DNA from: Endomychus coccineus
Taxonomy: Eukaryota > Arthropoda > Insecta > Coleoptera > Endomychidae
Direction: 5' to 3'
Assembly (NCBI GenBank): GCA_958510875.1
Contig: OY294067.1
Location: 142,694,546 to 142,758,545, forward strand
DNA length: 64,000 nt
Shown: positions 11,230 through 21,845 of the stretch, in pieces
Numbering within the stretch: the stretch's first letter is position 1
Layout: every line of letters starts with the position of its first letter
Notes under the pieces: model-generated
Told to the model about the DNA's origin: nothing
What the model saw: only the letters and a program-made list of their open reading frames with translations
Databases searched by the model: none
Position numbers and translations under genes: made by a program

Positions 11230-11284
11230 AAAACAGAATTTTTATTTCATTATCAGTATATATACGAACCAATATACCAAGAAA

Positions 11285-11345
<61 letters not shown>
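11285..11345. repeat. (AT)n microsatellite
   Basis: About 60 bases of alternating A and T at the 3' end of the right Penelope copy, bordering an LTR fragment. Confidence 0.95.
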
Positions 11346-11351
<6 letters not shown>

Positions 11352-12830
11352 TGAGGAAAGTAGTCTCTTGACTCTAGACTTCTGCTAGGGTCCTTTCCAC
11401 AAGGCTCGTCACTATGCTATCTAAAGATAGCCTTGTCCCTAGGGTAGCTACAGTGAAGTATAACCAGAGTCCAATGGGCAGAGAACAGTATCGAAATTGT
11501 AGGCTTTAATTACAATTGATACCTGGTTATAACTTAGCTCGTTAAAGATGGAGCAGAAATAATTTAATAAAACAGGGAATTCCAAATATTAAAATATATA
11601 ATGATTTGAACAAGTACACTTTCAGAATAATCAATTCGAATGCAATTGAACGGTATCATTTCACAAAATTACACCCAGACGGAAAATGTAATGAAGCTCA
11701 AACGGTAAATGAAAACTCTCTCAAGAAGTCAACTCTACAATAAATCCGGTCACTAAATTTAATTCAGCGGTACGGGATCGGTTGATGAATGATTCAGAAT
11801 GATCAATTTGCGGAAAAGTACGAATCAAACAGGTCTCAGCGTAATGAGCGGTATGCGGTAAATATTCAGATAGCCATATTACTTGAAATGTTGTTAAAAC
11901 GCACTACGATATATCAAACGGTTTAAATACGGTCGGTTCGGATTCGAAAGATATATCGTAATGCCAGGATATAAAATATTAAGCCATTTACCTTATACTA
12001 AATTTCACCTAAACGGAACACCATTGTTAATTCACTTTTTCAAATCTGACTTGAACTCGGATAATAATTATTTCACTTTGATTCTAATATGATAATCACA
12101 CTTTAACGGTACGGATTGAAAATCGAAATCACAAAAGAGCTACTACACTGATTGAAAATCAAAAACACAAGAGATACTATACGGCTCGAAATTCAAAAAC
12201 ACAAGAGCTACTTCACTGATTGAAAATCAAAAACACAAGAGGGCAACGGTACTGATTCTAACTCGAAATCACAAGAGAGTAACTGCACTGATCGGAATTC
12301 AAAAACACAAGAGAGCGATCTTTCGACTGTCACGGCTTTTATATGTTTTTCGAGGTTCTGGACAGGTCTGCTCCACCAAATCCTTATTTTTGTGCCAATA
12401 GTTTTTACTTATGCCCCGAACAATGGTTAAAAGTGACGCTACTTTTTAGATCTAAAATTCGCGCTCATGATATCACACCAGTTCTTCCCAGCGGAGTAAA
12501 CAAGTACTATTGGAGTCTTTAGGTTGTTCGCCCTTTTTATACATAAGGCTGCACAAAGTTTGGTGTCTTAACTGGCCAGACCCCTGTTTTTGTAACATAT
12601 TTTATCGGAATGAAATGCAATTTTGAACGGGCATGAATTAGATTCATCTATTAGAATAATTATACTTATTTGAAATTACGGAGACTTAGGAAAATGGCAA
12701 TCACGGAATACACATTCGGAATTCATTCATATCTATTGAAATGATGAACTGTTCAAACTGAAATTACATGTAACATCCGTATTTATTGCCTGATCTAAAT
12801 TAAATTATCTTTCGAAATTTAAGCTTCGTT

Positions 12831-12833
<3 letters not shown>
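11346..12833 (-). mobile_element. LTR of Ty3-type family 2, 3'-truncated copy
   Basis: On the minus strand it starts TGTAACGAAGCTT at 12833 and follows the complete LTR at 16330-17884 until a break near 11366 (CCTAGCAGAAGTC). It contains the same internal tandem repeats (about 12130-12310). It is bounded by (AT)n on both sides and forms the left arm of a palindrome with 13797-15010. Confidence 0.85.
12130..12312 (-). repeat. About 30-bp degenerate tandem repeats inside the LTR
   Basis: Repeated blocks of the form ACTGATTGAAAATCAAAAAC plus ACAAGAGxxCTACT. Equivalent arrays lie in all LTR copies (about 14310-14530, 16852-17050, 19960-20232) with differing copy order. Confidence 0.75.
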
Positions 12834-12871
<38 letters not shown>

Positions 12872-13287
12872 TTTTGTTGATATTCTTGAACCATTTGTAA
12901 TATTTGTATGTTTTCTTGGTATATTGGTTCGTATATATACTGATAATGAAATGAAAATTCTGTTTTGACGTTTCGACAATGTTTATTGCCTTTATCAAAA
13001 TGTTTAATTGAATTAGTGTTTCCATGTATTTTAGAAAAGAATAGATGATTTCGATTAATGAAATGCGTCTGCAGCCGACTTGTGTTTTAAGATCCAATTA
13101 AAACTGCAGAAAACATTGGATCGGTTGTGTGTGAAAGAGTAATGTATGGCTAACTACAATTTGAAATAGATTGAATTTGATTAAATACAAGACATTCCAA
13201 TATTGTACAATTATAAATATCTATGAATTATTGTATGAATTAGTTACTCTATGATAAGTATTTCTATCATAACTATTCAAGTTTAAG
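12834..13287 (-). mobile_element. Short Penelope tail, minus orientation
   Basis: A 5'-truncated copy of the Penelope 3' region only (matching about 10890-11284), ending in (AT)n next to the LTR start at 12833. Abuts an inverted twin at 13287/13288. Confidence 0.8.
12967..12998 (-). ncRNA. Degenerate hammerhead-like motif, Penelope tail
   Basis: Same motif in the minus-oriented short Penelope tail, with the loop-side stem reading CATTGTC instead of CGTTGTC. Confidence 0.4.
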
Positions 13288-13722
13288 GTTAAATTCCATA
13301 GAATTATCTTAAACTTGAATAGTTATGATAGAAATACTTATCATAGAGTAACTAATTCATACAATAATTCATAGATATTTATAATTGTACAATATTGGAA
13401 TGTCTTGTATTTAATCAAATTCAATCTATTTCAAATTGTAGTTAGCCATCATTACTCTTTCACACACAACCGATCCAATGTTTTCTACAGTTTTAATTGG
13501 ATCTTAAAACACAAGTCGGCTGCAGACGCATTTCATTAATCGAAATCATCTATTCTTTTCTAAATTACATGGAAACACTAATTCAATTAACAATTTTGAT
13601 AAAGGCAATAAACATTGTCGAAACGTCAAAACAGAATTTTCATTTCATTATCAGTATATATACGAACCAATATACCAAGAAAACATACAAATATTACAAA
13701 TGGTTCAAGAATATCAACAAAA

Positions 13723-13796
<74 letters not shown>
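13288..13796 (+). mobile_element. Short Penelope tail, plus orientation, with long (AT)n
   Basis: Mirror copy of the preceding tail. The (AT)n tract covers about 13725-13796 and runs straight into the LTR start TGTAACG at 13797. Together the two tails and flanking LTRs make a palindrome of about 1.9-kb arms centred near 13288. Confidence 0.8.
13596..13627 (+). ncRNA. Degenerate hammerhead-like motif, Penelope tail
   Basis: Same motif in the plus-oriented short Penelope tail. It carries the CATTGTC variant shared with the tail at 12967, showing that those two tails are closest relatives. Confidence 0.4.
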
Positions 13797-13799
<3 letters not shown>

Positions 13800-15010
13800 A
13801 ACGAAGCTTAAATTTCGAAAGATAATTTAATTCAGATCAGGCAATAAATACGGATGTTACATGTAATTTCAGTTTGAACAGTTCATTATTTCAATAGATA
13901 TGAATGAATTCCGAATGTGTATTCCGTGATTGCCATTTTCCTAAATCTCCGTAATTTCAAATAAGTATAATTATTCTAATAGATGAATCTAATTCATGCC
14001 CGTTCAAAATTGCATTTCATTCCGATAAAATATGTTACAAAAACAGGGGTCTGGCCAGTTAAGACACCAAACTTTGTGCAGCCTTATGTATAAAAAGGGC
14101 GAACAACCTAAAAACTCCGATAACACTTGTTTACTCCGCTGGGAAGAACTGGTGTGATATCATGAGCCCGAATTTTAGATCTAAAAAGTAGCGTCACTTT
14201 TAACCATTGTTCGGGGCATAAGTAAAAACTATTGGCACAAAAATAAGGATTTGGTGGAGCAGACCTGTCCAGAACCTCGAAAAACATATAAAAGCCGTGA
14301 CAGTCGAAAGATCGCTCTCTTGTGTTTCTGAATTTCGATCAGTGCAGTTACTCTCTTGTGATTTCGAGTTAGAATCAGTACCGTTGCCCTCTTGTGTTTT
14401 TGATTTTCAATCAGTGAAGTAGCTCTTGTGTTTTTGAATTTCGAGCCGTACAGTATCTCTTGTGTTTTTGATTTTCAATCAGTGTAGTAGCTCTTTTGTG
14501 ATTTCGATTTTCAATCCGTACCGTTAAAGTGTGATTATCATATTAGAATCAAAGTGAAATAATTATTATCCGAGTTCAAGTCAGATTTGAAAAAGTGAAT
14601 TAACAATGGTGTTCCGTTTAAGTGAAATTTTGTATAAGGTAAATGGCTTGATATTTTATATCCTGGCATTACGATATATCTTCCGAATCCGAACCGACCG
14701 TATTTAAACCGTTTGATATATCGTAGTGCGTTTTAACAACATTTCAAGTAATATGGCTATCTGAATATTTACCGCATACCGCTCATTACGCTGAGACCTG
14801 TTTGATTCGTACTTTTCGGCAAATTGATCATTCTGAATCATTCATCAACCGATCCCGTACCGCTGAATTAAATTTAGTGACCGGATTTATTGTAGAGTTG
14901 ACTTCTTGAGAGAGTTTTCATTTACCGTTTGAGCTTCATTACATTTTCCGTCTGGGTGTAATTTTGTGAAATGATACCGTTCAATTGCATTCGAATTGAT
15001 TATTCTGAAA
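13797..15010 (+). mobile_element. 5' LTR of Ty3-type family 2 element A (3' end deleted)
   Basis: Starts TGTAACGAAGC and matches 16330-17543. At 15011 it passes abruptly into integrase coding sequence, so a deletion removed the LTR end, primer site, gag and most of pol. TATA-like boxes are at 14089-14096 and 14286-14294; the second is followed about 25 bases later by the internal tandem repeats. Confidence 0.85.
14286..14294 (+). promoter_or_regulatory. Candidate LTR TATA box
   Basis: ATATAAAAG, in a block conserved among LTR copies. The sister LTR at 16330 has CATATGAAAG at this place, so it has lost the box. Confidence 0.4.
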
Positions 15011-15301
15011 GTATCTGGAGTATCCCGTGCTTTTACCCATCAAAGCCGTTATTATAATCTCCGTCGTCGAGATTGGCGTTGTCACGTAGGTGATAGAGTA
15101 ATGAAGGTAGAGCATCACCTGTCTTCTAGTGTTCGACATTTTGCCGCTAAATTGGCCCCAAAATATACCGGTCCGTTTACGGTAATCAAAGTAGTTTCTC
15201 CGGTCATTTACGACCTGAAAGGCGAAGATGACAAGCAAGTGAAACGAGTCCATATCAGAGATCTGAAGCCGTATAATGTTCCTGGCATTCCGGGAAATTG
15301 A
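15011..15301 (+). pseudogene. pol: Integrase C-terminal fragment of Ty3-type pol
   Basis: The last 97 codons of a retroelement integrase. The motif series HQSRYYNLRRRDW, VGDRVMKV, LAPKYTGPFTV, and VHIRDLKPY is the SH3-like C-terminal domain that helps integrase bind DNA. The fragment is in frame from the deletion joint at 15011 to the stop at 15299-15301. The short lead-in from the LTR (an ATG at 14996) is fortuitous. With catalytic core and RT gone it cannot work. Its value is in identifying the surrounding LTRs as Ty3-type. Confidence 0.85.
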
Positions 15302-15767
15302 AATGAATCGAGGTACCGAAAGATATAGATACCGTTGGACAATTACTCATTATTATGATTCAATGTTCACAGGTGATAATATGTCGTACGAACCGTCCGA
15401 TTTTATTGAGATAGTGCTAGATGAAGCATTGCAAAATATGGAGGTTCAACCGAAAACAGCCATGTTGGATGCCGCATCATCTGCGCCGAAACCGGAAGAG
15501 GTACAGTCCGAACAAGTCCAAGCTAAGAAAACCCCAGCTACGCCGACAACTTCGACGCACCTGGTCTACGTACCCGTCCAGTTATGGGGATTATGTGAGC
15601 TATGTGGAGATCCAGGACAACGGAGAGAAAGGTGCAACCAGACAGCGCGTCCATCCTTTGTAGTACCACCGAGACCGCGGTGCGTACGCTGCCGAACGTG
15701 CCCATGTCAACAAAATGAGAAGAATTTTCTGTTCCAAAGAAGAAGACATCCTCAAGTTTCCGAATAA
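15276..15767 (+). CDS. Small zinc-knuckle ORF downstream of integrase, element A (163 aa)
   Basis: Function unknown. The frame overlaps the integrase stop by 26 bases, but the conserved part probably begins at ATG 15381 (MSYEPSDFIEIV), since the copy in element B begins there too. After an acidic, Pro/Thr-rich stretch comes CELCGDPGQRRERC. In element B this reads GDPGHRRERC, a proper C-x2-C-x4-H-x4-C zinc knuckle as found in Gag nucleocapsids, so this copy has lost its His. A Cys cluster CVRCRTCPC follows. A splice-acceptor-like TTCACAG/G lies just before the ATG in both copies, which would allow expression from a spliced RNA, as for envelope genes of some Ty3-type elements. No membrane segment or signal peptide is seen, so it is not an envelope protein. 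Confidence 0.6.
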   Translation: MFLAFREIEMNRGTERYRYRWTITHYYDSMFTGDNMSYEPSDFIEIVLDEALQNMEVQPKTAMLDAASSAPKPEEVQSEQVQAKKTPATPTTSTHLVYVPVQLWGLCELCGDPGQRRERCNQTARPSFVVPPRPRCVRCRTCPCQQNEKNFLFQRRRHPQVSE

Positions 15768-16130
15768 GAAATGTCCCATTCCGAAGACGTTTCGAGTGTC
15801 CGTTCTGAAAATGAAGTTTGGCATTCCAAAGAAATCTTCAAGTATCCCGATCCGCGGAAGAAGTCAGTTTTTCCGTTTTAAAGAAGAAGTTTTGTTTTCC
15901 GAAGCAGAAGAAGTTTCATGTTTGTTCGTTCCGAAGAAGAAGTTCCGTTTCGAAGAAGATGTCAAGTTTTCCGTTCCCAAGTTTGTATTTCCATTCCGAA
16001 GACGTTTTAAGTTATCCGTTTCAACGAAGAAGATGTTTTGAGTTTTTCCATTCCAAAGAAGAAGAAGTCTTCAAGTTTATGAAGAAGAAGTTTTAAGTTT
16101 TCCCATTCCGAAGAAGTACAGTCCTCCGTT
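15711..16130 (+). repeat. Degenerate GAAGAAG/TTTTCCG tandem tract, element A
   Basis: Imperfect repeats of CCGAAGAAGAAGTTTTCCG-like units between the zinc-knuckle ORF and the polypurine tract. Open frames here are low-complexity K/F/R-rich and not convincing proteins. The same tract occurs inverted in element B (20960-21460). Confidence 0.7.
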
Positions 16131-16319
16131 CAGCAGCAGAATTTTCATTTTATGTTCCAAGTAAGATATTGCTATTCCGCGATGTTCCCGGCAAAGGAAA
16201 TTTAAGTTTTAATGTCAGGTTATGGTATCTTACCTTTGTATTAGAGTTTTTTTTCGTGTGAATTCTCAGATGAGAATTGAAAAATGAAAGAATCATATTC
16301 TTTCATTTTTAACCGAACT

Positions 16320-16329
16320 CAGGGGGGAA
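16320..16329 (+). promoter_or_regulatory. Polypurine tract
   Basis: CAGGGGGGAA directly before the LTR start TGTAACG, the expected plus-strand primer of an LTR element. It marks the following LTR as a 3' LTR. Confidence 0.8.
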
Positions 16330-17884
16330 TGTAACGAAGCTTAAATTTCGGAAGATAATTTAATTTAGATCAGGCAATAAATACGGATGTTACATGTCAT
16401 TTCAGTTTGAACAGTTCATTATTTCAATAGATATGAATGAATTCCGAATGTGTATTCCGTGATTGCCACTTTTCTAAATCTCCGTAATTTCAAATAAGTA
16501 TAATTATTCAAATAGATGAATCTAATTCATGCCCGTTCAAAATTGCATTTCATTCCGATAAAATATGTTGCAAAAACAGGGGTCTGGCCAGTTAAGACAC
16601 CAAACTTTGTGCAGCCTTATGTATAAAAAGGGCGAACAACCTAAAAACTCTGATAACACTTGTTTACTCCGCTGGGAAGAACTGGTGTGATATCATGAGC
16701 GCGAATTTTAGATCTAAAAAGTAGCGTCACTTTTAAACATTGTTCGGGGCATAAGTGAAAACTATTGGCACAAAAATGAGGATTTGGTGGAGCAGACCTG
16801 TCCAGAACCTCGAGAAACATATGAAAGCCGTGACAGTCGAAAGATCGCTCTCTTGTGTTTTTGAATTCCGATCAGTGCAGTTACTCTCTTGTGATTTCGA
16901 GTTAGAATCAGTACCGTTGCCCTCTTGTGTTTTTGATTTTCAATCAGTGAAGTAGCTGTTGTGTTTTTGAATTTCGAGCCGTACAGTATCTCTTGTGTTT
17001 TTGATTTTCAATCAGTGTAGTAGCTCTTTTGTGATTTCGATTTTCAATCCGTACCGTTTAAGTGTGATTATCATATTAGAATCAAAGTGAAATAATTATT
17101 ATCCGAGTTCCAGTCAGATTTGAAAAAGTGAATTAACAATAGTGTTCCGTTTAAGTGAAATTTTGTATAAGGTAAATGGCTTAATATTTTATATCCTGGC
17201 ATTACGATATATCTTCCGAATCCGAACCGACCGTATTTAAGCCGTTTGATATATCGTAGTGCGTTTTAACAACATTTCAAGTAATATGGCTATCTGAATA
17301 TTTACCGCATACCGCTCATTACGCTAAGACCTGTTTGATTCGTACTTTTCCGCAAATTGATCATTCTGAATCATTCATCAACCGATCCCGTACCGCTGAA
17401 TTAAATTTAGTGACCGAACTCATCATAGAGTTGATATCTTGGAAGAGTTTTCATTTACCGTTTGAGCTTCATTACATTTTCCGTCTGGGTGTAATTTTGT
17501 GAAATAATACCGTTCAATTGCATTTAAATTGATTATTCTGAAAGTGTACTTGTTAAAATCATTATATATTTTAATATTTGGAATTCCCTGTTTTATTAAA
17601 TTATTTCTGCTTCATCTTTAACGTGCTAAGTTATAACCAGGTATCAATTGTAATTAAAGCCTACAATTTGGATACTGTTTTCTGCCCATTGGACTATGGT
17701 TATACTTCACTGTAGCTACCCTAGGGACAAGGCTATCTTTAGATAGCATAGTGACAAGCCTTGTGGAGAGGACTCTAGCAGAAGTCCTCAGAAAGGAGTA
17801 AACCTTTGGGAAAAATCTGGCGCCCGAGGATTCGAAGCTTACCGCAGTAAGCAATTTACCGAAAAGTCGCAAGGTCACGTTATA
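16330..17884 (+). mobile_element. 3' LTR of element A (complete, 1555 bp)
   Basis: Begins TGTAACG and ends CGTTATA; the ends are inverted repeats with one mismatch. The end was fixed by comparing three copies and the solo LTR at 61473-63385. Internal tandem repeats lie at 16852-17050. A TGGCGCCCGAGG block near 17817 resembles a primer site but is inside the LTR. Confidence 0.8.
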
Positions 17885-18140
17885 AAATGGCCATTTTATA
17901 ACGTGTCCTTGTAGCTTTTCGGTAAATTGCTTACTGCGGTAAGCTTCGAATCCTCGGGCGCCAGATTTTTCCCAAAGGTTAACTCCTTTTTGAAGACTTC
18001 TGCTAGGGTCTTCACCACAAGGCTTGTTACTATGCTATCTATAGATAGCCTTGTCCCTAGGGTAGCTACAGTGAAGTATAACCAGAGTCCAATGGGCAGA
18101 AAACAGTATCGAAACTGTAGGCTTTGATTACAATTGATAC
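17640..18140. repeat. Palindrome of two LTR 3' ends, centre AAATGGCCATTT (17885-17896)
   Basis: The LTR end of element A faces an inverted LTR 3' fragment (17897 to about 18215) across a 12-base self-complementary centre. Arms are about 250-300 bases with a few differences. Confidence 0.85.
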
Positions 18141-18215
18141 CTGGTTATAACTTAGCTCGTTAAAGATGGAGCAGAAATAATTCAGTAAAACGGGGAATTC
18201 CAACTAATAAAATAC
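17897..18215 (-). mobile_element. LTR 3'-end fragment, inverted
   Basis: Minus-oriented piece of the family 2 LTR from its terminus inward; it stops matching near 18215. A second 30-base scrap of the same LTR end is at about 18240-18270. Confidence 0.75.
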
Positions 18216-18270
18216 ACCGCAATTTTATTACGCGACTTTGTCGCTTTTCGGTAAATTGCTTACTGCGGTA

Positions 18271-19128
18271 ATAAATTTCGGTGCAATCAGAACAATTCCT
18301 GTTCTGCGGTCATTGCACCATGTCTTCAATATTGGTAGGCGTAGGCTGCGGCGCTTCGGGTATAGCACCAGTATACCCAGGGAACTCCATTTTATTCAAT
18401 CAAATTCAAAATCAAAATTTTCGACCCCAAAAATAAATTATTTTGATCAGGGGTAAGTAACGGAAGAGGGTGCGGTAACCAAAACCAGTCCACACCTTCC
18501 TTCCAATAAGGCAGCAGCAATCAAATCACTTGCCCCAATTTGGGCAACGTAACTTTGATTTCGGGAGGTAAATCCAAAACGGTTGGGCCAATCCGCCCAA
18601 AAATGTTACCAACGGCTTCCTTGGTATCTGTTTACTCGGAAAGGAGCTATGACTCGCCCAATCAGGGTCAAGGTTGACTGGGAAAATCAAAGGGCAAAAT
18701 ATGGGCAAAAATCAAAATTTGGGCATAACACTGAGGTGTAGTTAACAATTCTACACCTCACGGAACAATCGATTTTTCAGTCAGATTCTCTGTTAAAAAC
18801 TTGATGTTTCCCCTGAAACGGGATGGGGGGGCGGATCGAGAAACAAATTTCACCAAACAACCTTGGTGAGCACGGGGAACAAGTTTCCGTCGAAACTTTT
18901 CCAAATTTCCAAAACTCAAAAACAAACTCCTGGGGATGTTTCGAAAACGTATTCGAAACGTCGGGGTCTTGAAGCTTGTTTTTCTGTCACACTGTATCTG
19001 AAATTTCATTCAAAACGGAATACCGGTTCAATTGCAATAAATTATTCAACATTTCACTTTTCGGAATAAAAAAAAATAAAATTCCCTCTCGGTCAATTTT
19101 CAAAAGTCCCTGCTCGTGGGCGTCATTT
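18271..19128. other. Unassigned segment between inverted LTRs
   Basis: Relatively GC-rich for the window, with TTTGGGC and CAAAATTTGGGC-type short repeats and a perfect hairpin at about 18731-18763. No convincing protein. It may be part of another degraded element caught between the LTRs. Confidence 0.4.
18731..18763. repeat. Perfect 11-bp inverted repeat (hairpin)
   Basis: TGAGGTGTAG, a short AT spacer, then CTACACCTCA. Could be terminal repeats of an LTR (TGAGG...) or a simple stem-loop. Confidence 0.6.
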
Positions 19129-20744
19129 TATAACGTGACCTTGTGGCTTTTCGGTAAATTGCTTACTGCGTAAGCTTCAAATCCTCGAGCGCCAGATTTT
19201 TCTAAAGGTTAACTCTTTTTGAAGACTTCTGCTAGGGTCTTCACCACAAGGCTCGTCACTATGCTATCTAAAGATAGCCTTGTCCCTAGGGTAGCTACAG
19301 TGAAGTATAACCAGAGTCCAATGGGCAGAAAACAGTATCGAAATTGTTGGCTTTAATTACAATTGATACCTGGTTATAACTTAGCTCGTTAAAGATGGAG
19401 CAGAAATAAGTTAATAAAACAGGGAATTCCAAATATTAAAATATATAATGATTTTAACAAGTACACTTTCAGAATAATCAATTTAAATGCAATTGAACGG
19501 TATTATTTCACAAAATTACACCCAGACGGAAAATGTAATGAAGCTCAAACGGTAAATGAAAACTCTTTCAAGATATCTACTCCACGATAAGTTCGGTCAC
19601 TAAATATCATTCTGCGGTACGGGATCGGTCGATGAATGATTCAGAATGATCAATTTGCGGAAAAGTACGAATCAAACAGGTCTCAGCGTAATGAGTGGTA
19701 TTCGGTAAATTTTTAGATAGCCATATTACTTGAAATGTTGTTAAAACGCACTACGATATATCAAACGGTTTAAATTTTGGTCGAATCGGAAGATATATCG
19801 TAATGCCAGGATATTAAATATTAAGCCATTTACCTTATACGAAATTTCACTCAAACGGAACACTATCGTTAATTCACTTTTTCAAATCTGACTTGAACTC
19901 GGATAATAATTATTTCACTTTGATTCTAATATGATAATCACACTTTAACGGTACGGATTGAAAATCAAAAACACAAGAGATATTGTACGGCTTGAAAAAT
20001 CACAAAAGAGCTACTTTACTGATCAAAATCAAAAACACACAAGAGCTACTACTCTGATTGAAAATCAAAAACACAAGAGAATAACTGCACTGATCGAAAT
20101 TCAAAAACACAAGAGAGCAACGGTACTGATTCTAACTCGAAATCACAAGAGAGTAACTGCACTGATCGGAATTCAAAAACACAAGAGAGCTACTACACTG
20201 ATTGAAAATCAAAAACACAAGAGAGCGATCTTTCGGCTGTCACGGCTTTTATATGTTATCCGAGGTTCTGGACAGGTCTGCTCCACCAAATCCTTATTTT
20301 TGTGCCAATAGTTTTTTACTTATGCCCCGAACAATGGTTAAAAGTGACGCTACTTTTTAGATCTAAAATTCGCGCTCATGATATCACACCAGTTCTTCCC
20401 AGCGGAGTAAACAAGTGTTATCGGAGTTTTTAGGTTGTTCGCCCTTTTTATTCATGAGGCTGCACAAAGTTTGGTGTCTTAACTGACCAGACCCCTGTTT
20501 TTGCAACATATTTTATCGGAATGAAATGCAATTTTGAACGTTCATGAATTAAATTCATCTATTTGAATAATTATACTTATTTGAAATTACGGAGATTTAG
20601 AAAAGTGGCAATCACGGAATATACATTCGGAATTCATTCATATCTATTGAAATAATGAACTGTTCCAACTGAAATTACATGTAACATCCGTATTTATTGC
20701 CTGATCTAAATTAAATAATCTTTCAAAATTTAAGCTTCGTTACA
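19129..20744 (-). mobile_element. 3' LTR of Ty3-type family 2 element B (inverted)
   Basis: Minus-oriented: starts TGTAACG at 20744 next to a polypurine tract and ends CGTTATA at 19129, giving 1616 bp. Internal tandem repeats (19960-20232) are more numerous than in element A. Confidence 0.8.
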
Positions 20745-21845
20745 TCCCCCCCTAAGTTCGGTTGAAAATGAAAGAATCAGATTCTTTCATTTTTCAATTC
20801 TCATCCGAGAATTCATACAAAAAAAAAATCTAATACGAAGGTAAGATACCCTAACCTGACGGTAAAACTTGAATTTCCTTCGTCGGGAACATCGCGGAAT
20901 AGCAATATCTTACTTGGAACATAAAATGAAAATTCTGCTGCGGAACGGAGGACTGCACTTCTTCTTCGGAATGGGAAAACTTAAAACTTCTTCTGCATAA
21001 ACTTGAAGACTTCTTCTTCTTTGGAAAACAAAACTTCTTCTTTTTCGGAACGGAACTTAAAACTTCTGCTTCATCAGCACGGAAAACTTAAAACATCTTC
21101 GGAATAGAAAACAACTGCTTGGAAACGGAAAACAAAACTTCTTCTTTCAAACGGAAAAAAAACTTAAAACTTCTTCTTCTTCGGAATGGAACCTAAAACT
21201 TCTTCTTCATAAACTTGAAGACTTCTTCTTCTTTGGAATGGAAAAACTCAAAACATCTTCCTCGGAACGGACAACTTCTTCTTCAAAACGGAAAAACTGA
21301 CTTCTTCCGCGGATTGGGATACTTGAAGATTTCTTTGGAATGCCAAACTTCTTCTTCGGAAACTTCATTTTCAGAACGGACACTCAAAACGTCTTCGGAA
21401 TGGAACATTTCTTCTTCGGAAACTTGAGGATGTCTTCTTCTTTCGAACGGAAACTTCTTATCATTCTGTTGACATGGGCACGTTCGGCAGCGTACGCACC
21501 GTGGTCTCGGTGGTACTTCAAAGGATGGACGCGCTGTCTAGTTGCACCTTTCTCTCCGGTGTCCTGGATCTCCACATAGCTCACATAATCCCCATAACTG
21601 GACGGGTACGTAGACCAGGTGCGTCGGGGTCGTCGGAGCAGCTGGGATTTTCATAGCTTGAATTTGTTCGGACTGTACCTCTTCCGGTTTCGGCGGAAAT
21701 GATGCGGCATCCAACATGGTTGTTTTCGGTTGAACCTCCATATTTTGCAGTGCTTCATCTAGCACTATCTCAATGAAATCGGACGGTTCGTACGACATAT
21801 TATCACCTGTGAAGATTGAATCATAATAATGAGTAATTGTATAAT
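20745..21845 (-). mobile_element. Interior 3' part of element B
   Basis: Polypurine tract (minus strand AGGGGGGGA, about 20745-20754), a GAAGAAG-type tract (20960-21460) and the zinc-knuckle ORF. The match to element A ends near 21840, so everything upstream is missing, including the integrase. Confidence 0.8.
21538..21798 (-). CDS. Small zinc-knuckle ORF, element B (86 aa, shortened)
   Basis: Counterpart of the element A ORF, starting at the shared ATG (MSYEPSDF). It keeps the full CELCGDPGHRRERC zinc knuckle with spacing C-x2-C-x4-H-x4-C, which suggests single-stranded nucleic acid binding. Directly after it a TAG replaces a CAG of element A, so the Cys-rich tail is lost in this copy. Outside that stop the two copies differ mostly by conservative codon changes, which hints that the ORF was under protein-level constraint in the source element. 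Unrecognised beyond the knuckle. Confidence 0.6.
   Translation of the reverse strand: MSYEPSDFIEIVLDEALQNMEVQPKTTMLDAASFPPKPEEVQSEQIQAMKIPAAPTTPTHLVYVPVQLWGLCELCGDPGHRRERCN

Larger units (their letters stand above)
8354..11284 (+). mobile_element. Penelope-like element, right copy
   Basis: Mirror-image partner of the left copy, starting with a longer and more native-looking 5' coding segment. The 3' region (10781-11284) contains a hammerhead-like motif and ends in a long (AT)n tract (11285-11345). Identity to the left copy is very high throughout, so the pair arose recently by inverted insertion or duplication. Confidence 0.85.
5343..11345. repeat. About 6-kb palindrome of two Penelope-like copies, centre near 8345
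   Basis: The arms (about 5343-8256 and 8440-11284) are reverse complements with only scattered differences. The centre (8257-8439) is not symmetrical because each copy has its own 5' junction. Confidence 0.85.

Noticed and set aside
13497..13830. Frames ending in long YIYIYI runs.
   Set aside because: They are translations of the Penelope 3' region and the (AT)n tract, not genes.
17817..17836. TGGCGCCCGAGGATTCG looked like a retroviral primer-binding site.
   Set aside because: Comparison with the solo LTR and other copies puts the LTR terminus about 50 bases further on, so this block is inside the LTR.
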